Source: Falsiroseomonas tokyonensis
Lineage (GTDB): Bacteria > Pseudomonadota > Alphaproteobacteria > Acetobacterales > Acetobacteraceae
Reading direction: 5' to 3'
DNA length: 64,000 nucleotides
Assembly: GCF_019024325.1 (NCBI RefSeq)
Contig: NZ_JAFNJS010000001.1
Location: forward strand, 1,116,001-1,180,000
Shown in pieces: positions 1 to 8,471 of this stretch; position 1 is the first letter of the stretch; each line of letters opens with the position of its first letter. The translations under genes and the position numbers were made by a program. Under the pieces are notes generated by a model. That model had not been told where the DNA came from and did no database searches. It was given only the letters and a program-made list of their open reading frames with translations.

Positions 1-2
1 TG

Positions 3-1196
3 GCGGCGGTCTTCGTGCCGGTGGTGATCGTCCTCGCCGCGCTGACGCTGCTCTATTGGCTGCTGGCCGGGGCGGGGGCGGAGGCAGCGCTGCTGCATGC
101 CGTGGCGGTGCTGGTCATCGCCTGCCCCTGCGCGCTGGGGCTGGCCACCCCCGCCGCCATCATGGCCGGCACCGGCGCCGCCGCCCGCGCCGGCATCCTG
201 GTCCGCGATGCGGAGGCGATCGAGCGTGCCCAGGGCATCACCCTGGTCGCCTTCGACAAGACCGGGACTTTGACGGAAGGCCGCCCGCGGCTGGCCGCGC
301 TGCATCCGGCCGAGGGGCTCACGGCCGAGGCCGTGCTGGCCCAGGCCGCCGCCCTGCAGTCGGGCAGCGAGCATCCGCTCGCCCGCGCCGTGCTGGCCGC
401 GGCGGGCAACCAGCCGGCCGCGGCCGAAAGCTTCCGCGCCCTGCCGGGCCGCGGCGTGGAAGGCGTGGTGGGCGGGGAGCGCCTGGTGCTCGGCAGCCCG
501 CGCCTGCTGGCCGAATCGGGGCTGGAGCCCGGCCCGCTCGCCGCGCTGGCGGAGGCCGAGGCGGCGCAGGGCCGCAGCCTCGCCTGGCTGCTGGCGCCGG
601 GCGCCGGGCAGGTGCGCGGCCTGCTGGCCTTCGAGGATGCGCTGAAGCCCAGCGCCGCCGGGGCCGTCGCCGCCCTGCGCGGCATGGGCGTCGATGTCGC
701 GATGCTGTCCGGCGACAGCCCCGCCGCCGCCCGCGCGGTGGCGGAGACGCTGGGCTTGGACCGCGTGGCCGCCGAGATGCTGCCGCGCCAGAAGCTGGAG
801 ACCATCGCCGCCTGGCGCAAGGAAGGCGCGCGCATCGCCATGGTGGGCGATGGTGTGAACGATGCCCCCGCGCTGGCCGCGGCCGATCTCGGCATCGCAA
901 TGGGCACCGGCACGGACGTGGCCATGGCGGCCGCGGGCGTCACGCTGATGCGGGGGGATCCGGCGCTGGTGCCGGCGGCCCTCGAGATTACCCGTCGGAC
1001 ATACCGCAAGCTGCAGGAGAATCTGGCATGGGCCTTCGCGTACAACCTGCTCGGCCTGCCGCTGGCAGCGGCCGGGCTTCTTTCGCCGCCCTTCGCGGGG
1101 GCGGCGATGGCGCTGTCCTCGGTCTCGGTGCTGACCAACGCCCTGCTGCTGGCGCGCTGGCGCCCGGCCGCCCCGGCCCCGCGCCCAGGCGCGTGA
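3..1196 (+). CDS. copA: Copper-translocating P-type ATPase, C-terminal part (5' end outside window)
   Basis: Inner-membrane ATPase that exports Cu(I). The window cuts off the N-terminus; the open frame enters at base 3 with AAVFVPVV, a familiar segment between membrane helices. Visible in order are the CPC ion-binding motif, the phosphorylation motif DKTGT, the SEHPLA nucleotide-binding motif, GDGVNDAP, and the last two helices with YN and MxxSS. CPC, YN and MxxSS together are the Cu(I) site signature of the PIB-1 subfamily. The gene heads copA-cueR-copZ, with cueR starting 8 bases after its stop. About half of the usual ~800 residues is present. Confidence 0.95.
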   Translation, partial: AAVFVPVVIVLAALTLLYWLLAGAGAEAALLHAVAVLVIACPCALGLATPAAIMAGTGAAARAGILVRDAEAIERAQGITLVAFDKTGTLTEGRPRLAALHPAEGLTAEAVLAQAAALQSGSEHPLARAVLAAAGNQPAAAESFRALPGRGVEGVVGGERLVLGSPRLLAESGLEPGPLAALAEAEAAQGRSLAWLLAPGAGQVRGLLAFEDALKPSAAGAVAALRGMGVDVAMLSGDSPAAARAVAETLGLDRVAAEMLPRQKLETIAAWRKEGARIAMVGDGVNDAPALAAADLGIAMGTGTDVAMAAAGVTLMRGDPALVPAALEITRRTYRKLQENLAWAFAYNLLGLPLAAAGLLSPPFAGAAMALSSVSVLTNALLLARWRPAAPAPRPGA

Positions 1197-1204
1197 AGGC
1201 TGGC

Positions 1205-1597
1205 ATGAATATCGGTGAGGCCGCCGCCGGCTCCGGCGTCTCGGCCAAGATGATCCGGCATTACGAGGCGATCGGGCTGATCGAGGCCGAGCGTCGGCCG
1301 AACGGCTATCGCAGCTACGGCCCGCAGGATGTCGCCGTGCTGCGCTTCATCCGCCATGCGCGGGACCTGGCCTTCCCGCTGGAGGATATCCGCAAGCTGC
1401 TGGCGCTGTGGCGTGACCGTTCCCGCGCCAGTGCCGATGTGAAGCAGATGGCGCTGGCGCATGTGGCAGCGCTGGAGACCAAGGCGGCCTCGCTGCAGGC
1501 GGTGGCTGACAGCCTGCGCCACCTGGCGCAGCATTGCAGCGGCGACGATCGGCCGAATTGTCCGATCCTGGCGGAGCTGGAGGGAGGCGCGCGGTGA
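1205..1597 (+). CDS. cueR: CueR-like MerR-family copper-responsive regulator
   Basis: 130 residues, the usual size for CueR. The N-terminal winged helix (MNIGEAAAGSGVSAKMIRHY) is typical of MerR proteins, followed by a dimerisation helix. Near the C-terminus two cysteines lie in C-x7-C (HCSGDDRPNCP), the Cu(I)-binding loop of CueR. ATG 1205 is chosen because family members begin MNI; an in-frame GTG at 1193 overlaps the copA stop but adds four atypical residues. The regulator sits inside the operon it probably controls. A CueR-type promoter with long spacer would lie upstream of the window. Confidence 0.93.
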   Translation: MNIGEAAAGSGVSAKMIRHYEAIGLIEAERRPNGYRSYGPQDVAVLRFIRHARDLAFPLEDIRKLLALWRDRSRASADVKQMALAHVAALETKAASLQAVADSLRHLAQHCSGDDRPNCPILAELEGGAR

Positions 1598-1791
1598 CGG
1601 AAGCGTTGAAGGTCGACGGCATGACCTGCGGCCATTGCGTGCGCGCGGTGACCAAGGCGATCCAGGCGCGCGACCCGCAGGCGAAGGTCGAGGTCGACCT
1701 CGTCGCCGGGCAGGTGCGGGCCGAGAGCCGGCTGAGCCGCGCGGAACTGGCCGCGGCGGTCGCCTCGGAAGGCTATTCGGTCACCGTCTGA
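1594..1791 (+). CDS. copZ: CopZ-like copper chaperone (heavy-metal-associated domain)
   Basis: A 65-residue single HMA domain with the metal-binding loop MTCGHC near residue 10. Such proteins carry Cu(I) in the cytoplasm and pass it to CopA. The start is GTG 1594, which shares GTGA with the cueR stop, indicating translational coupling. A longer in-frame reading from 1534 only adds sequence inside cueR. The 3' end overlaps the convergent glycosyltransferase gene by 19 bases. Confidence 0.92.
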   Translation: MTEALKVDGMTCGHCVRAVTKAIQARDPQAKVEVDLVAGQVRAESRLSRAELAAAVASEGYSVTV

Positions 1792-2957
1792 GACGGGTTC
1801 AGGCCGTTCAGCGCGGCGGGCGCGGCGGCGGCGAGGGGCGGTGCGGTCAGGCGCTGATAGAGGCGCACCAGCCGCGCCGCCTCCGCCGTCCAGCCATAGC
1901 GGCTGAGCGCCGCCTGCCGGCCGCTTGCCCCCAGCCGCGCGCGCTGCGCCGGGTCCGCCAGGGCCTCGACCGCGGCGGCGATGGCGCCGGGATCGGTCAC
2001 ATCCACCGCCAGGCCGCAGCCGGCATCGCGCACCACCGCGGCCACTTCCGTCGCGAAATCCGGCACGATCACGGGCAGGCCGGCCAGCATGCAGTCGAAC
2101 AGCTTGTGCGGCAGGGCCAGGCGGTGGTTCTCGACGCCCGGCTGGAACAGCACCAGGCCGATGTCGCAGCCGGCCGCCACCGCCAGCGCCTCCTCCCGCG
2201 GCATCCAGCCCAGGGACTCGATGCGCCCGGCGACGCCCAGCCGGCGGGCCTCGGCGCGGAAGGCGGCCTCGCTGGCATCGGTGAAGCGGCCGACCAGCTG
2301 CAGCCGGGCCTGCGGCAGCTGCGCCAGCAGACGCGGCATCAGCAGCGCGCCGCGGCTGGCGGTCAGCGCGCCCAGGTGCAGCAGTTTTGGCGGGCCGGGC
2401 GCGTGCCGGCGGGGCGCGATGGCGACCGGCGTGGCGTAGTTGCGCACCGGGATGCAGCGCGCCTCGCCGCCATAATCCCCGGCCAGCCCATCCTTCGCCA
2501 CCACCACCGCATCCGCCCGCCCCGCCACCGCCCGGCAGAGCAGCCGCAGCGCCAGCCGCGCCGGTGGCCGCAGCGGCGCCGGCAGCACGGGATCGAGGCG
2601 CGAGGGATAGTGTTCGTGCACATCCAGCACCACCCGCGCGCCGCAGCGCCGGGCGGCGAGCAGGGCGGCCAGCCAGCTGTCGGGCTCATGCGCATGGATC
2701 ACCCGGGGCTGCAGCGCCGCGGCGCGGCGGGCCAGCGCCGGGATGCCGCGCAGCCGGCCCAGCCAGCCGCGCGGCGCCGGGAAGGTCCGCAGCGCCACGC
2801 CATGCAGCCGATCCGGCGGCGCCGGCCCCCCCAGCCGCGGCGCCAGGTGCAGCAGGCGGAAGCCGGCCTCGGCCAGGGCCGCGCCCTCCTTGCCCACGAT
2901 CCGCACATCGGCGGCCGGATGGGCGGCGGAGAGCATCAGCACCAGGGCTTCGTTCAC
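1773..2957 (-). CDS. Glycosyltransferase family 4-like protein
   Basis: 394 residues with a two-domain GT-B layout. The C-terminal half has VGRF, then SLGWMPREEAL, the acceptor/donor loop GVENHRLALPHKLFDCM and AGLPVIVPDF, as in GT4 retaining transferases. Predicted role: adding a sugar to the lipid-linked polysaccharide repeat on the cytoplasmic face. Start GTG 2957 overlaps the upstream glycosyltransferase stop as GTGA; upstream in-frame sequence back to 3284 is antisense to that gene and is rejected. It is last of the minus-strand cluster. Donor and acceptor are unknown. Confidence 0.85.
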   Translation of the reverse strand: MNEALVLMLSAAHPAADVRIVGKEGAALAEAGFRLLHLAPRLGGPAPPDRLHGVALRTFPAPRGWLGRLRGIPALARRAAALQPRVIHAHEPDSWLAALLAARRCGARVVLDVHEHYPSRLDPVLPAPLRPPARLALRLLCRAVAGRADAVVVAKDGLAGDYGGEARCIPVRNYATPVAIAPRRHAPGPPKLLHLGALTASRGALLMPRLLAQLPQARLQLVGRFTDASEAAFRAEARRLGVAGRIESLGWMPREEALAVAAGCDIGLVLFQPGVENHRLALPHKLFDCMLAGLPVIVPDFATEVAAVVRDAGCGLAVDVTDPGAIAAAVEALADPAQRARLGASGRQAALSRYGWTAEAARLVRLYQRLTAPPLAAAAPAALNGLNPSQTVTE

Positions 2958-4354
2958 TCGGCCTCGGCCCGGTCCCGGCGCGGCGTGGTGCGGCGGGGCA
3001 CGTGGCCAGCCACCGCCTCCACCACCGCGACCAGCCGGGCGGCGATGCGGCGGGTGTCCAGGTGCCGCTCGGCCACGATGCGCGCGGCGCGGGCCATGGC
3101 GGCGCGGCGCGGCGGGTCCGTCGCCAGGGCCAGCAGGGCGCCGGCGAGCGCATCCGGATCGCCGGGCGGCACGGTCAGGCCGCAGCCGCCCTCGGCCAGC
3201 AGCCGCGCCGTGCGGCCCGGCGTATTGGTGACCATGGGCAGGCCGGAGGCCAGGCCCTCCGCCAGCTTGTTGGGCGCCGTCCATTCGGCGAATTCGGGCA
3301 CCGGCGCCAGGCAGAGCAGGCCGATCTCGGCGCCGGCCAGCAGCCGCGCCAGATGCGCCTTCGGCATCGGGTCCAGGAAGGTGACGGGCAGCCGTTCCGC
3401 CGCGGCGCGGGCCACCAGGCCGGGCTTTTCCGAACCCTCCCCCACCAGGACCAGGTGCAGGCCGGTGCGGCGCAGCCGGGCCGCGGCATCCAGCAGCTGG
3501 TGCAGGCCATTGGCCGGGCCATGCGCGCCGGCATAGACGGCCAGGGTCTCCTCCGCCGCCACTTCCGGCGGGCGCCAGGGGGCGACGGCGGGGTGGAACA
3601 GCACCAGGTCCGCGCCCTGCGGCAGCACCCGCAGCCGGTCCGGATCGGCGCCGCGTTCCAGCGCCAGGCGGGCCATGCCCTCGGTCAGCGCCACCACGGC
3701 GGCGGCCTGGCGGCAGGCGGCATCGGCCAGCCGGCCGAGCGCGGCCAGCACCGGCGCCGGCACTGCGGCCCGGGGCGGGGCGCTGGCGGCCTCCTGCGCG
3801 CGTAGGTCGGCGGACGCCGCCCCGGCGCGGCGGGACAGCGCGGCGGGCAGTTCGGGCCAGGGGTCGCGGATCTCGAAGATGAAGGGCGTGCCGCGCAGCC
3901 GCCGCGCCAGCAGCGCCGGCAGCGCCACGGTGGGCGGGGTGGAGGAGGCGAGGATCAGGTCCCAGGGGCCGGTGGGAACCCCGGCCAGCGCCAGCCGCGT
4001 GGTGGCGGCGGCGAAGCGCAGGAAGGCGCCGGTGCGGGCCATCAGCTTCTGGCTGTTGCCGCAGCGGATGTCATACTCCACCACCTCGAAATTCCCGACC
4101 CGCCCCTGGCGGCGGCCCTGGCGGAAGGGGCCCGACAGGCCCGTGACGGCCCCATCGTAGCGGCCGCAGGCCAGCGTCACCCGGTGCCCGGCCGCGGCCA
4201 GCGCCCCGGCGTGGTGGAAGGCGCGCGTGGCGGTGCTGCCGGCGGGGGTGGAGAAGTGCTGGTGCAGGTAGAGGATGCGCAGGCCCTCGGCCCGGCCTTC
4301 CGGCGGCCCGGCCTGGCCGGTGCCGGTCGTGCAGCCGTTGTCAGCGCTGCGCAC
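2954..4354 (-). CDS. Glycosyltransferase family 4, WbuB-like
   Basis: 466 residues. The N-terminus contains LYLHQHFSTPAGSTATRAFH, the opening of WbuB-like transferases that act on N-acetylated deoxy-amino sugars. Further on are FEIRDPWPELP, VALTEGM and a C-terminal PNKLAEGLASGLPMV donor-site loop. The gene overlaps the aminotransferase by 14 bases and the next glycosyltransferase by 4. Neighbouring a nucleotide-sugar aminotransferase, it may use the amino sugar that enzyme makes (inference). The first ~25 residues before GLRILYL look non-conserved, so the true start may be slightly downstream. Confidence 0.85.
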   Translation of the reverse strand: MRSADNGCTTGTGQAGPPEGRAEGLRILYLHQHFSTPAGSTATRAFHHAGALAAAGHRVTLACGRYDGAVTGLSGPFRQGRRQGRVGNFEVVEYDIRCGNSQKLMARTGAFLRFAAATTRLALAGVPTGPWDLILASSTPPTVALPALLARRLRGTPFIFEIRDPWPELPAALSRRAGAASADLRAQEAASAPPRAAVPAPVLAALGRLADAACRQAAAVVALTEGMARLALERGADPDRLRVLPQGADLVLFHPAVAPWRPPEVAAEETLAVYAGAHGPANGLHQLLDAAARLRRTGLHLVLVGEGSEKPGLVARAAAERLPVTFLDPMPKAHLARLLAGAEIGLLCLAPVPEFAEWTAPNKLAEGLASGLPMVTNTPGRTARLLAEGGCGLTVPPGDPDALAGALLALATDPPRRAAMARAARIVAERHLDTRRIAARLVAVVEAVAGHVPRRTTPRRDRAEAE

Positions 4355-5549
4355 AGCGGATCACCGCGTCGATGACGCGGACCTGATCATCCTCGCTCAT
4401 CCCGCTGCCGGAGGGCAGGCAGAGCCCGCGCTCGAACAGCGCGGCGGCCACCGCGCCACCGGCCTGGGGCGCGCCGCGGAAGGCCGGCTGCAGGTGCAGC
4501 GGCTTCCAGGCCGGGCGGCTTTCCACGCCCGCGGCCTCCAGCGCCCGGCGCAGTTCCTCCCGGTCCGCGCCGAAGCGGGCGGGGTCCACCTGCAGCACCG
4601 TCAGCCAGCGATTGGCGCGGCCCCAGGCGGGCTCCGGGATGAAGCCGAGGCCCGGCAGCTCGCCCAGCGACTCCACGTAGTTGGCGAAGATGGCGCGGCG
4701 GCGCTGCACCCGCGCCTCCAGCACCGGCAGCTGCGCCAGGCCGACGGCGGCGAGGACGGAGGAGATCCCATAGGTATAGCCGGTGGTCTCATGCTCGTAA
4801 TGCGGCCAGGCCTCCTTCGCCTGGCCGGCCAGGTGGCGGGCGCGGGCGATCAGCGCCGGATCGTCGCTGGCCAGCGCGCCGCCGCCCGCGGCGGTGACGA
4901 TCTTGTTGCCGTTGAAGGAGAAGACGGCCAGCGTCGCGCCGCGCCCGGCATGCCGGCCGCCGCGCTGCAGGGCACCCATGGCGGCGGCGCTGTCGCACAG
5001 CACCGGCACGCCCCAGCGGTCGCAGGCGGCGACGATGGCCGGCAGGTCGCAGCACTGGCCATAGAGATCGACCGGCACCACCACCCGCGGCAACCGGCCG
5101 CGCCGGGCGGCCAGCGCCAGTTCCTCGGCCAGCAAGCCGGGGTCCATGGTCCAGCCGGCCGGGGTCACGTCCAGGAAGCGGGGCACCGCGCCCATCTGCA
5201 CGGCGGGCGCCACGGTGGCGACGAAGGTCATGCCGGGGGCCCAGACCTCGTCGCCCGGCTGCACGCCCAGCACGCGATAGCCCAGATGCAGCGCCGCGGT
5301 GCCGGAGGTGGTGGCCAACGTGGCGGCGAAGCCGGTGGCGGTGCCGATCGCAGCCTCGAAGGCCGCGGGGGTGGGGCCTGCGGGGGCCAGCCAGCCGGCA
5401 TGCAGGGTGGCGCGCAGCGCCTCGATCTCCCCACCCGCCAGGTGCGGCGGGGAGAGCGCAAGGCGGGCCGGCGGCTGGCATCCCGGTGGCTGGCGACCCG
5501 GGAAGGGCAGCAGAGCGGCGGCGACGGGGGTGGGCCTCAGATGTCCCAT
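4341..5549 (-). CDS. DegT/DnrJ/EryC1/StrS-family sugar aminotransferase
   Basis: 402 residues; PLP enzyme that aminates keto-sugar nucleotides. The segment FSFNGNKIVTAAGGGAL holds the Schiff-base lysine and matches the PglE/LegC-like branch acting on UDP-4-keto-6-deoxy sugars. TSGTAALHLGY and VPVDLYGQCCDL are further family blocks. ATG 5549 (MGHLRPT) is chosen over 5657 because the extra 36 residues are atypical and cover an AT-rich promoter-like stretch. It is the first gene of an aminotransferase-GT-GT unit with overlapping ends. Confidence 0.88.
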   Translation of the reverse strand: MGHLRPTPVAAALLPFPGRQPPGCQPPARLALSPPHLAGGEIEALRATLHAGWLAPAGPTPAAFEAAIGTATGFAATLATTSGTAALHLGYRVLGVQPGDEVWAPGMTFVATVAPAVQMGAVPRFLDVTPAGWTMDPGLLAEELALAARRGRLPRVVVPVDLYGQCCDLPAIVAACDRWGVPVLCDSAAAMGALQRGGRHAGRGATLAVFSFNGNKIVTAAGGGALASDDPALIARARHLAGQAKEAWPHYEHETTGYTYGISSVLAAVGLAQLPVLEARVQRRRAIFANYVESLGELPGLGFIPEPAWGRANRWLTVLQVDPARFGADREELRRALEAAGVESRPAWKPLHLQPAFRGAPQAGGAVAAALFERGLCLPSGSGMSEDDQVRVIDAVIRCAQR

Positions 5550-5583
5550 ATGAACCAGCAAATTGAATGTTGGCTTAATGATT

Positions 5584-5612
5584 CTTATACTGGTTGATGA
5601 CTTTGCCCAAAA
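5584..5612 (-). promoter_or_regulatory. Possible sigma70-type promoter of the aminotransferase-glycosyltransferase unit
   Basis: On the minus strand, TTTTGG and TATAAG are separated by 17 bases within an AT-rich patch that is unusual here. The -10 ends about 35 bases before ATG 5549. Support is sequence resemblance only. Confidence 0.35.
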
Positions 5613-5699
5613 GCAAGCATTCCCTGCGCGTTTTCGGCGGGCCGCAACCGGTTGCATGACGATTTCGGGAAGGGTCCGGCGGTGGGAAGGGGTGGGCGG

Positions 5700-6314
5700 T
5701 CAGCCCTTGTCGCCACGTCGCGGATGATCCGAGGGGGCGAAGGCCGGCATGGTGGCGTGGCCGGGCGCGGAAACGCCCTGGCCGCGCAGCAGCACCAGCA
5801 GGCTGCGGAAGGCCAGCGCCAGGTCCCGGCCCAGCCGGGCGGGCCGGCTGGCATAGTCCGCGCTGAGCTCGAGCCGCTGCGGCCAGGCCACTTCATTGCG
5901 CCCGGCCGCCACCCCCGGCCCCAGCAGCCCGGGCCGCACCCGCAGCCCCTGCGCCTGCCGGGCCGAGTAATGCGCCAGATAGGACAGCGGCAGCGGCCGC
6001 GGGCCGACCAGGCTCATTTCCCCGCGCAGCACATGGACCAGCTGCGGCAGCTCATCCAACCCGCTGGCGCGCAGCGCGCGGCCGAAGCCCGAGAGGCGTT
6101 CCGCATCCGGCGCCCGGCCCTCTGCCATCGACCGGAATTTTATCAGCGTGAAGGGCCGGCCGTGGCGGCCGGCGCGGGGCTGCACGAACAGGATCGGGCG
6201 GCCGAGTCGCCACCAGACGGCCAGCGCCACGGCGGCGAAGACCGGCGCCAGCATCCCGAGCAGCAGCGCCGCCAGCACCGCATCCAGCAGCCGCTTGCCG
6301 AAGCGGTCATACAT
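5700..6314 (-). CDS. PglC-type sugar transferase (initiating phosphoglycosyl transferase)
   Basis: 204 residues, the short monotopic type with one N-terminal membrane helix. Motifs are KFRSM, DELPQL and GEMSLVGPRPL, the catalytic core of bacterial sugar transferases (Pfam Bac_transf). It would move a phospho-sugar from a nucleotide sugar to undecaprenyl phosphate to start the repeat unit. The usual GITGWAQVNGR-like block reads GLLGPGVAAGR here, a mild variant. Start overlaps the polymerase gene by 8 bases. Confidence 0.9.
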   Translation of the reverse strand: MYDRFGKRLLDAVLAALLLGMLAPVFAAVALAVWWRLGRPILFVQPRAGRHGRPFTLIKFRSMAEGRAPDAERLSGFGRALRASGLDELPQLVHVLRGEMSLVGPRPLPLSYLAHYSARQAQGLRVRPGLLGPGVAAGRNEVAWPQRLELSADYASRPARLGRDLALAFRSLLVLLRGQGVSAPGHATMPAFAPSDHPRRGDKG

Positions 6315-7548
6315 GGTTGTTGCCCCGCGCCTGCGGCGCCCGCGCCCCCAGGCCGAGGCTGAGCGCCAGGCCCAGCGCGAACCAGGCCATGCGATTGCCG
6401 AGGTCGGTGGAGACCATCACGGTCAGCGCCACCGGCAGCACCAGCGCCGCGATCCGCGCCAGCCGCGCCGGCGGCAGCCCGGGCGCCAGCCGCGCCATGG
6501 CGAGGGCGGCGCCGCCGAAGGCGCCAAGCCACAGCAGCAGCCCGGGCAGCCCGCCCTCGGCCAGCGCCTCCAGCGCATGATTGTGGGGATAGAGGCCGCG
6601 CCATTCGCCGTGCCCGGCGGCGATGGTGAAGCCGCCGGTGCCAAGGCCCCAGGGCGCGGATTGCCCCGCCCAGTGCAGCGCCGCCTGCCACAGGGTCTGC
6701 CGCGCCTCCAGCCCCGCGGGTTCCGCCGTCAGCCGTTCCAGGGTGCGCAGCCCTTCCGCCCAGTCCGGGTGCAGCAGCAGCCAGGTGAGGAAGGCGGCCA
6801 GGGCCAGCAGCACCGCCAGCAGCCAGCCGAGGCCGCCGCGCCAGCCCAGCCGCAGCGCCGGCGTCAGGGCGACGCCCGCGATCAGCGCCGCCAGGGCGGT
6901 GCGTCCGCCCGGCAGCAGCGCCGCGGCGGCCAGGCCCAGCACGGCCAGCATCCAGCCGAGGCGCAGCAGCCAATGCCGCGCCTCCACCGCCGCCAGCGCG
7001 GCCAGGGCGGCGGCGGTGGCCAGCGCCAGGCCGGCCAGCTGGTGGTGCACCCTGGCCTGGTCCAGGTCCTGCGCCACCGCCTGCCAGCCGCGCAGCGCGC
7101 CCAGGCCGATCACCACGGCCAGCAGCATTCCGATGCCCAGCGTGAAGCGGCACAGCGCCCGCCGTGCCGCCGGCTCCGCCCCCACCAGCAGCCCGGCGGC
7201 CAGCATGAAGGGCCCGGCCAGCGCCAGCTCCGGCAGTTTCTGCGCCAGCACGAGGCGGGAGGGGGACCATGCGCCGGCCACCACCAGCCAGAGCCAGAGC
7301 AGCGCGGCGGCGGCCAGCGGCAGCGCCAGTTCCGGCGCAACCACCCAGCGCCGGGTGGCCAGCAGCAGCGCGAGCAGCGGCAGCAGGCCGACCAGGCTGG
7401 CGAGCGTCAGGTCGAAGGGCAGGGCGCCGGCCAGGGCCGGGGCGGTCTTCAGCGCGCCGGCCAGCTGCAGCACCGCCGCGAGACCCCCGGCCAGGCTGGC
7501 CAGCAGGAAGGAGCCGAAGGTCGGCGGCACGGCCGGCGCGGCGGTCAT
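6307..7548 (-). CDS. O-antigen ligase/polymerase (Wzy_C-like) membrane protein
   Basis: 413 residues with about a dozen hydrophobic helices. A periplasmic loop carries GLGTGGF and YPHNHALEALAEGGLPG, the histidine-containing block shared by O-antigen ligases and Wzy polymerases. It probably joins or transfers repeat units on the periplasmic face. Start ATG 7548 overlaps the Wzz-like gene by four bases (ATGA). Sequence alone does not separate polymerase from ligase; the adjacent Wzz-like gene favours polymerase. Confidence 0.8.
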   Translation of the reverse strand: MTAAPAVPPTFGSFLLASLAGGLAAVLQLAGALKTAPALAGALPFDLTLASLVGLLPLLALLLATRRWVVAPELALPLAAAALLWLWLVVAGAWSPSRLVLAQKLPELALAGPFMLAAGLLVGAEPAARRALCRFTLGIGMLLAVVIGLGALRGWQAVAQDLDQARVHHQLAGLALATAAALAALAAVEARHWLLRLGWMLAVLGLAAAALLPGGRTALAALIAGVALTPALRLGWRGGLGWLLAVLLALAAFLTWLLLHPDWAEGLRTLERLTAEPAGLEARQTLWQAALHWAGQSAPWGLGTGGFTIAAGHGEWRGLYPHNHALEALAEGGLPGLLLWLGAFGGAALAMARLAPGLPPARLARIAALVLPVALTVMVSTDLGNRMAWFALGLALSLGLGARAPQARGNNHV

Positions 7549-8414
7549 TCGGCGGCCTCCAGCCGATAGGCCGGATGCACCGCCACCGGTCCCGGGCCGG
7601 CCAGCAGGATGCCCGCCGCCACCAGCCCCAGCGCCGCCATCGGTGCCACTACCAGCAGCAGCGCCAGCAGCAGCGGCCGGTTGGGCAGGGAGGGGCGCTG
7701 GTCGACGATCGGCGCGGAGACCAGCCGCGCCGCCACCGCCTCATCCGCCGCCACCACCAGGCCGACGCGCTGCTGCTGGGCCAGCATCTCGTAGAGGGAT
7801 TGCCGGATATAGAGGTCCGATTCCCGCGCCAGCCGCGCCTCCAGCGCCGCGATTCGGCGCCGCGCCATGTCGGCGAGATCGGCGCGCACCTTGGCCTCGG
7901 CGAAGGCATGCAGCCGGCGCAGCGCGTCCAGCGCCCGTTCGCGATCGGGATGGGCGAGTTGCAGGGTCCAGGTGACGGCGCCCAGCGTCTGGGTCACCGC
8001 CAGGTTGCGCTCCAGCCAGGCGCGGGCGTCGTCCAGGTCGGTTTCCATGCGCAGGCCGAGCAGCCGGCGGAGCGCCCCCGCCGGCCCTTCCGCCCGCCGC
8101 GCCGCCAGGTCGGCCAGCAGCGGCGTCGACTCCGCCAGCAGCATCGCGGCCTCTGCCGAGCGCAGCGCGCCCAGGTAGATGGCGAAATTGCCGGTCGGCC
8201 GCGGATCCAGCAGACCGGAAAAGGCCGGGGAGGGCGAGAGCAGGGAGGAGGTGGCGATGCCCGTTGTCTCGGACGGGGCGACCAGCGCCTCCGCCACATG
8301 GCTGCGGGGCCAGGCGAGCACGATGGCAGCGCCGGCGGAAAGCAGCAGGACGGCCAGCAGCACGACGCGCCAGCGTAGCCTCCATAGCCGACCGACCAGG
8401 AACTCGAGCGGCAT
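7545..8414 (-). CDS. Wzz-like chain-length determinant protein
   Basis: 289 residues with a membrane helix at about 11-33 and another near the C-terminus (LLLALLLVVAPMAALGLV), with a long helical periplasmic segment between. That is the polysaccharide co-polymerase topology. PNRP precedes the second helix, as in Wzz proteins. No tyrosine kinase domain follows. ATG 8414 is chosen because GCGGAGG lies 7 bases upstream; an in-frame reading to 8432 lacks such a site. It probably sets chain length with the overlapping polymerase. Confidence 0.75.
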   Translation of the reverse strand: MPLEFLVGRLWRLRWRVVLLAVLLLSAGAAIVLAWPRSHVAEALVAPSETTGIATSSLLSPSPAFSGLLDPRPTGNFAIYLGALRSAEAAMLLAESTPLLADLAARRAEGPAGALRRLLGLRMETDLDDARAWLERNLAVTQTLGAVTWTLQLAHPDRERALDALRRLHAFAEAKVRADLADMARRRIAALEARLARESDLYIRQSLYEMLAQQQRVGLVVAADEAVAARLVSAPIVDQRPSLPNRPLLLALLLVVAPMAALGLVAAGILLAGPGPVAVHPAYRLEAAE

Positions 8415-8452
8415 TCCGGCGCCTCCGCACACAGGATGTTGATGAACTGGAG

Positions 8453-8464
8453 GGATTGCAATCC
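8453..8464. repeat. 12-bp perfect palindrome upstream of the Wzz-like gene
   Basis: GGATTGCAATCC lies in the 57-base gap between the heparinase stop (8472) and the Wzz-like start (8414). It could be a regulator site or chance. No second copy was noticed. Confidence 0.3.
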
Positions 8465-8471
8465 GTCTTTG

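Noticed and set aside
1193-1204. GTG 1193 as start of cueR
   Set aside because: It overlaps the copA stop as GTGA, a common pattern here, but CueR proteins begin MNI at ATG 1205; the choice changes only four residues.
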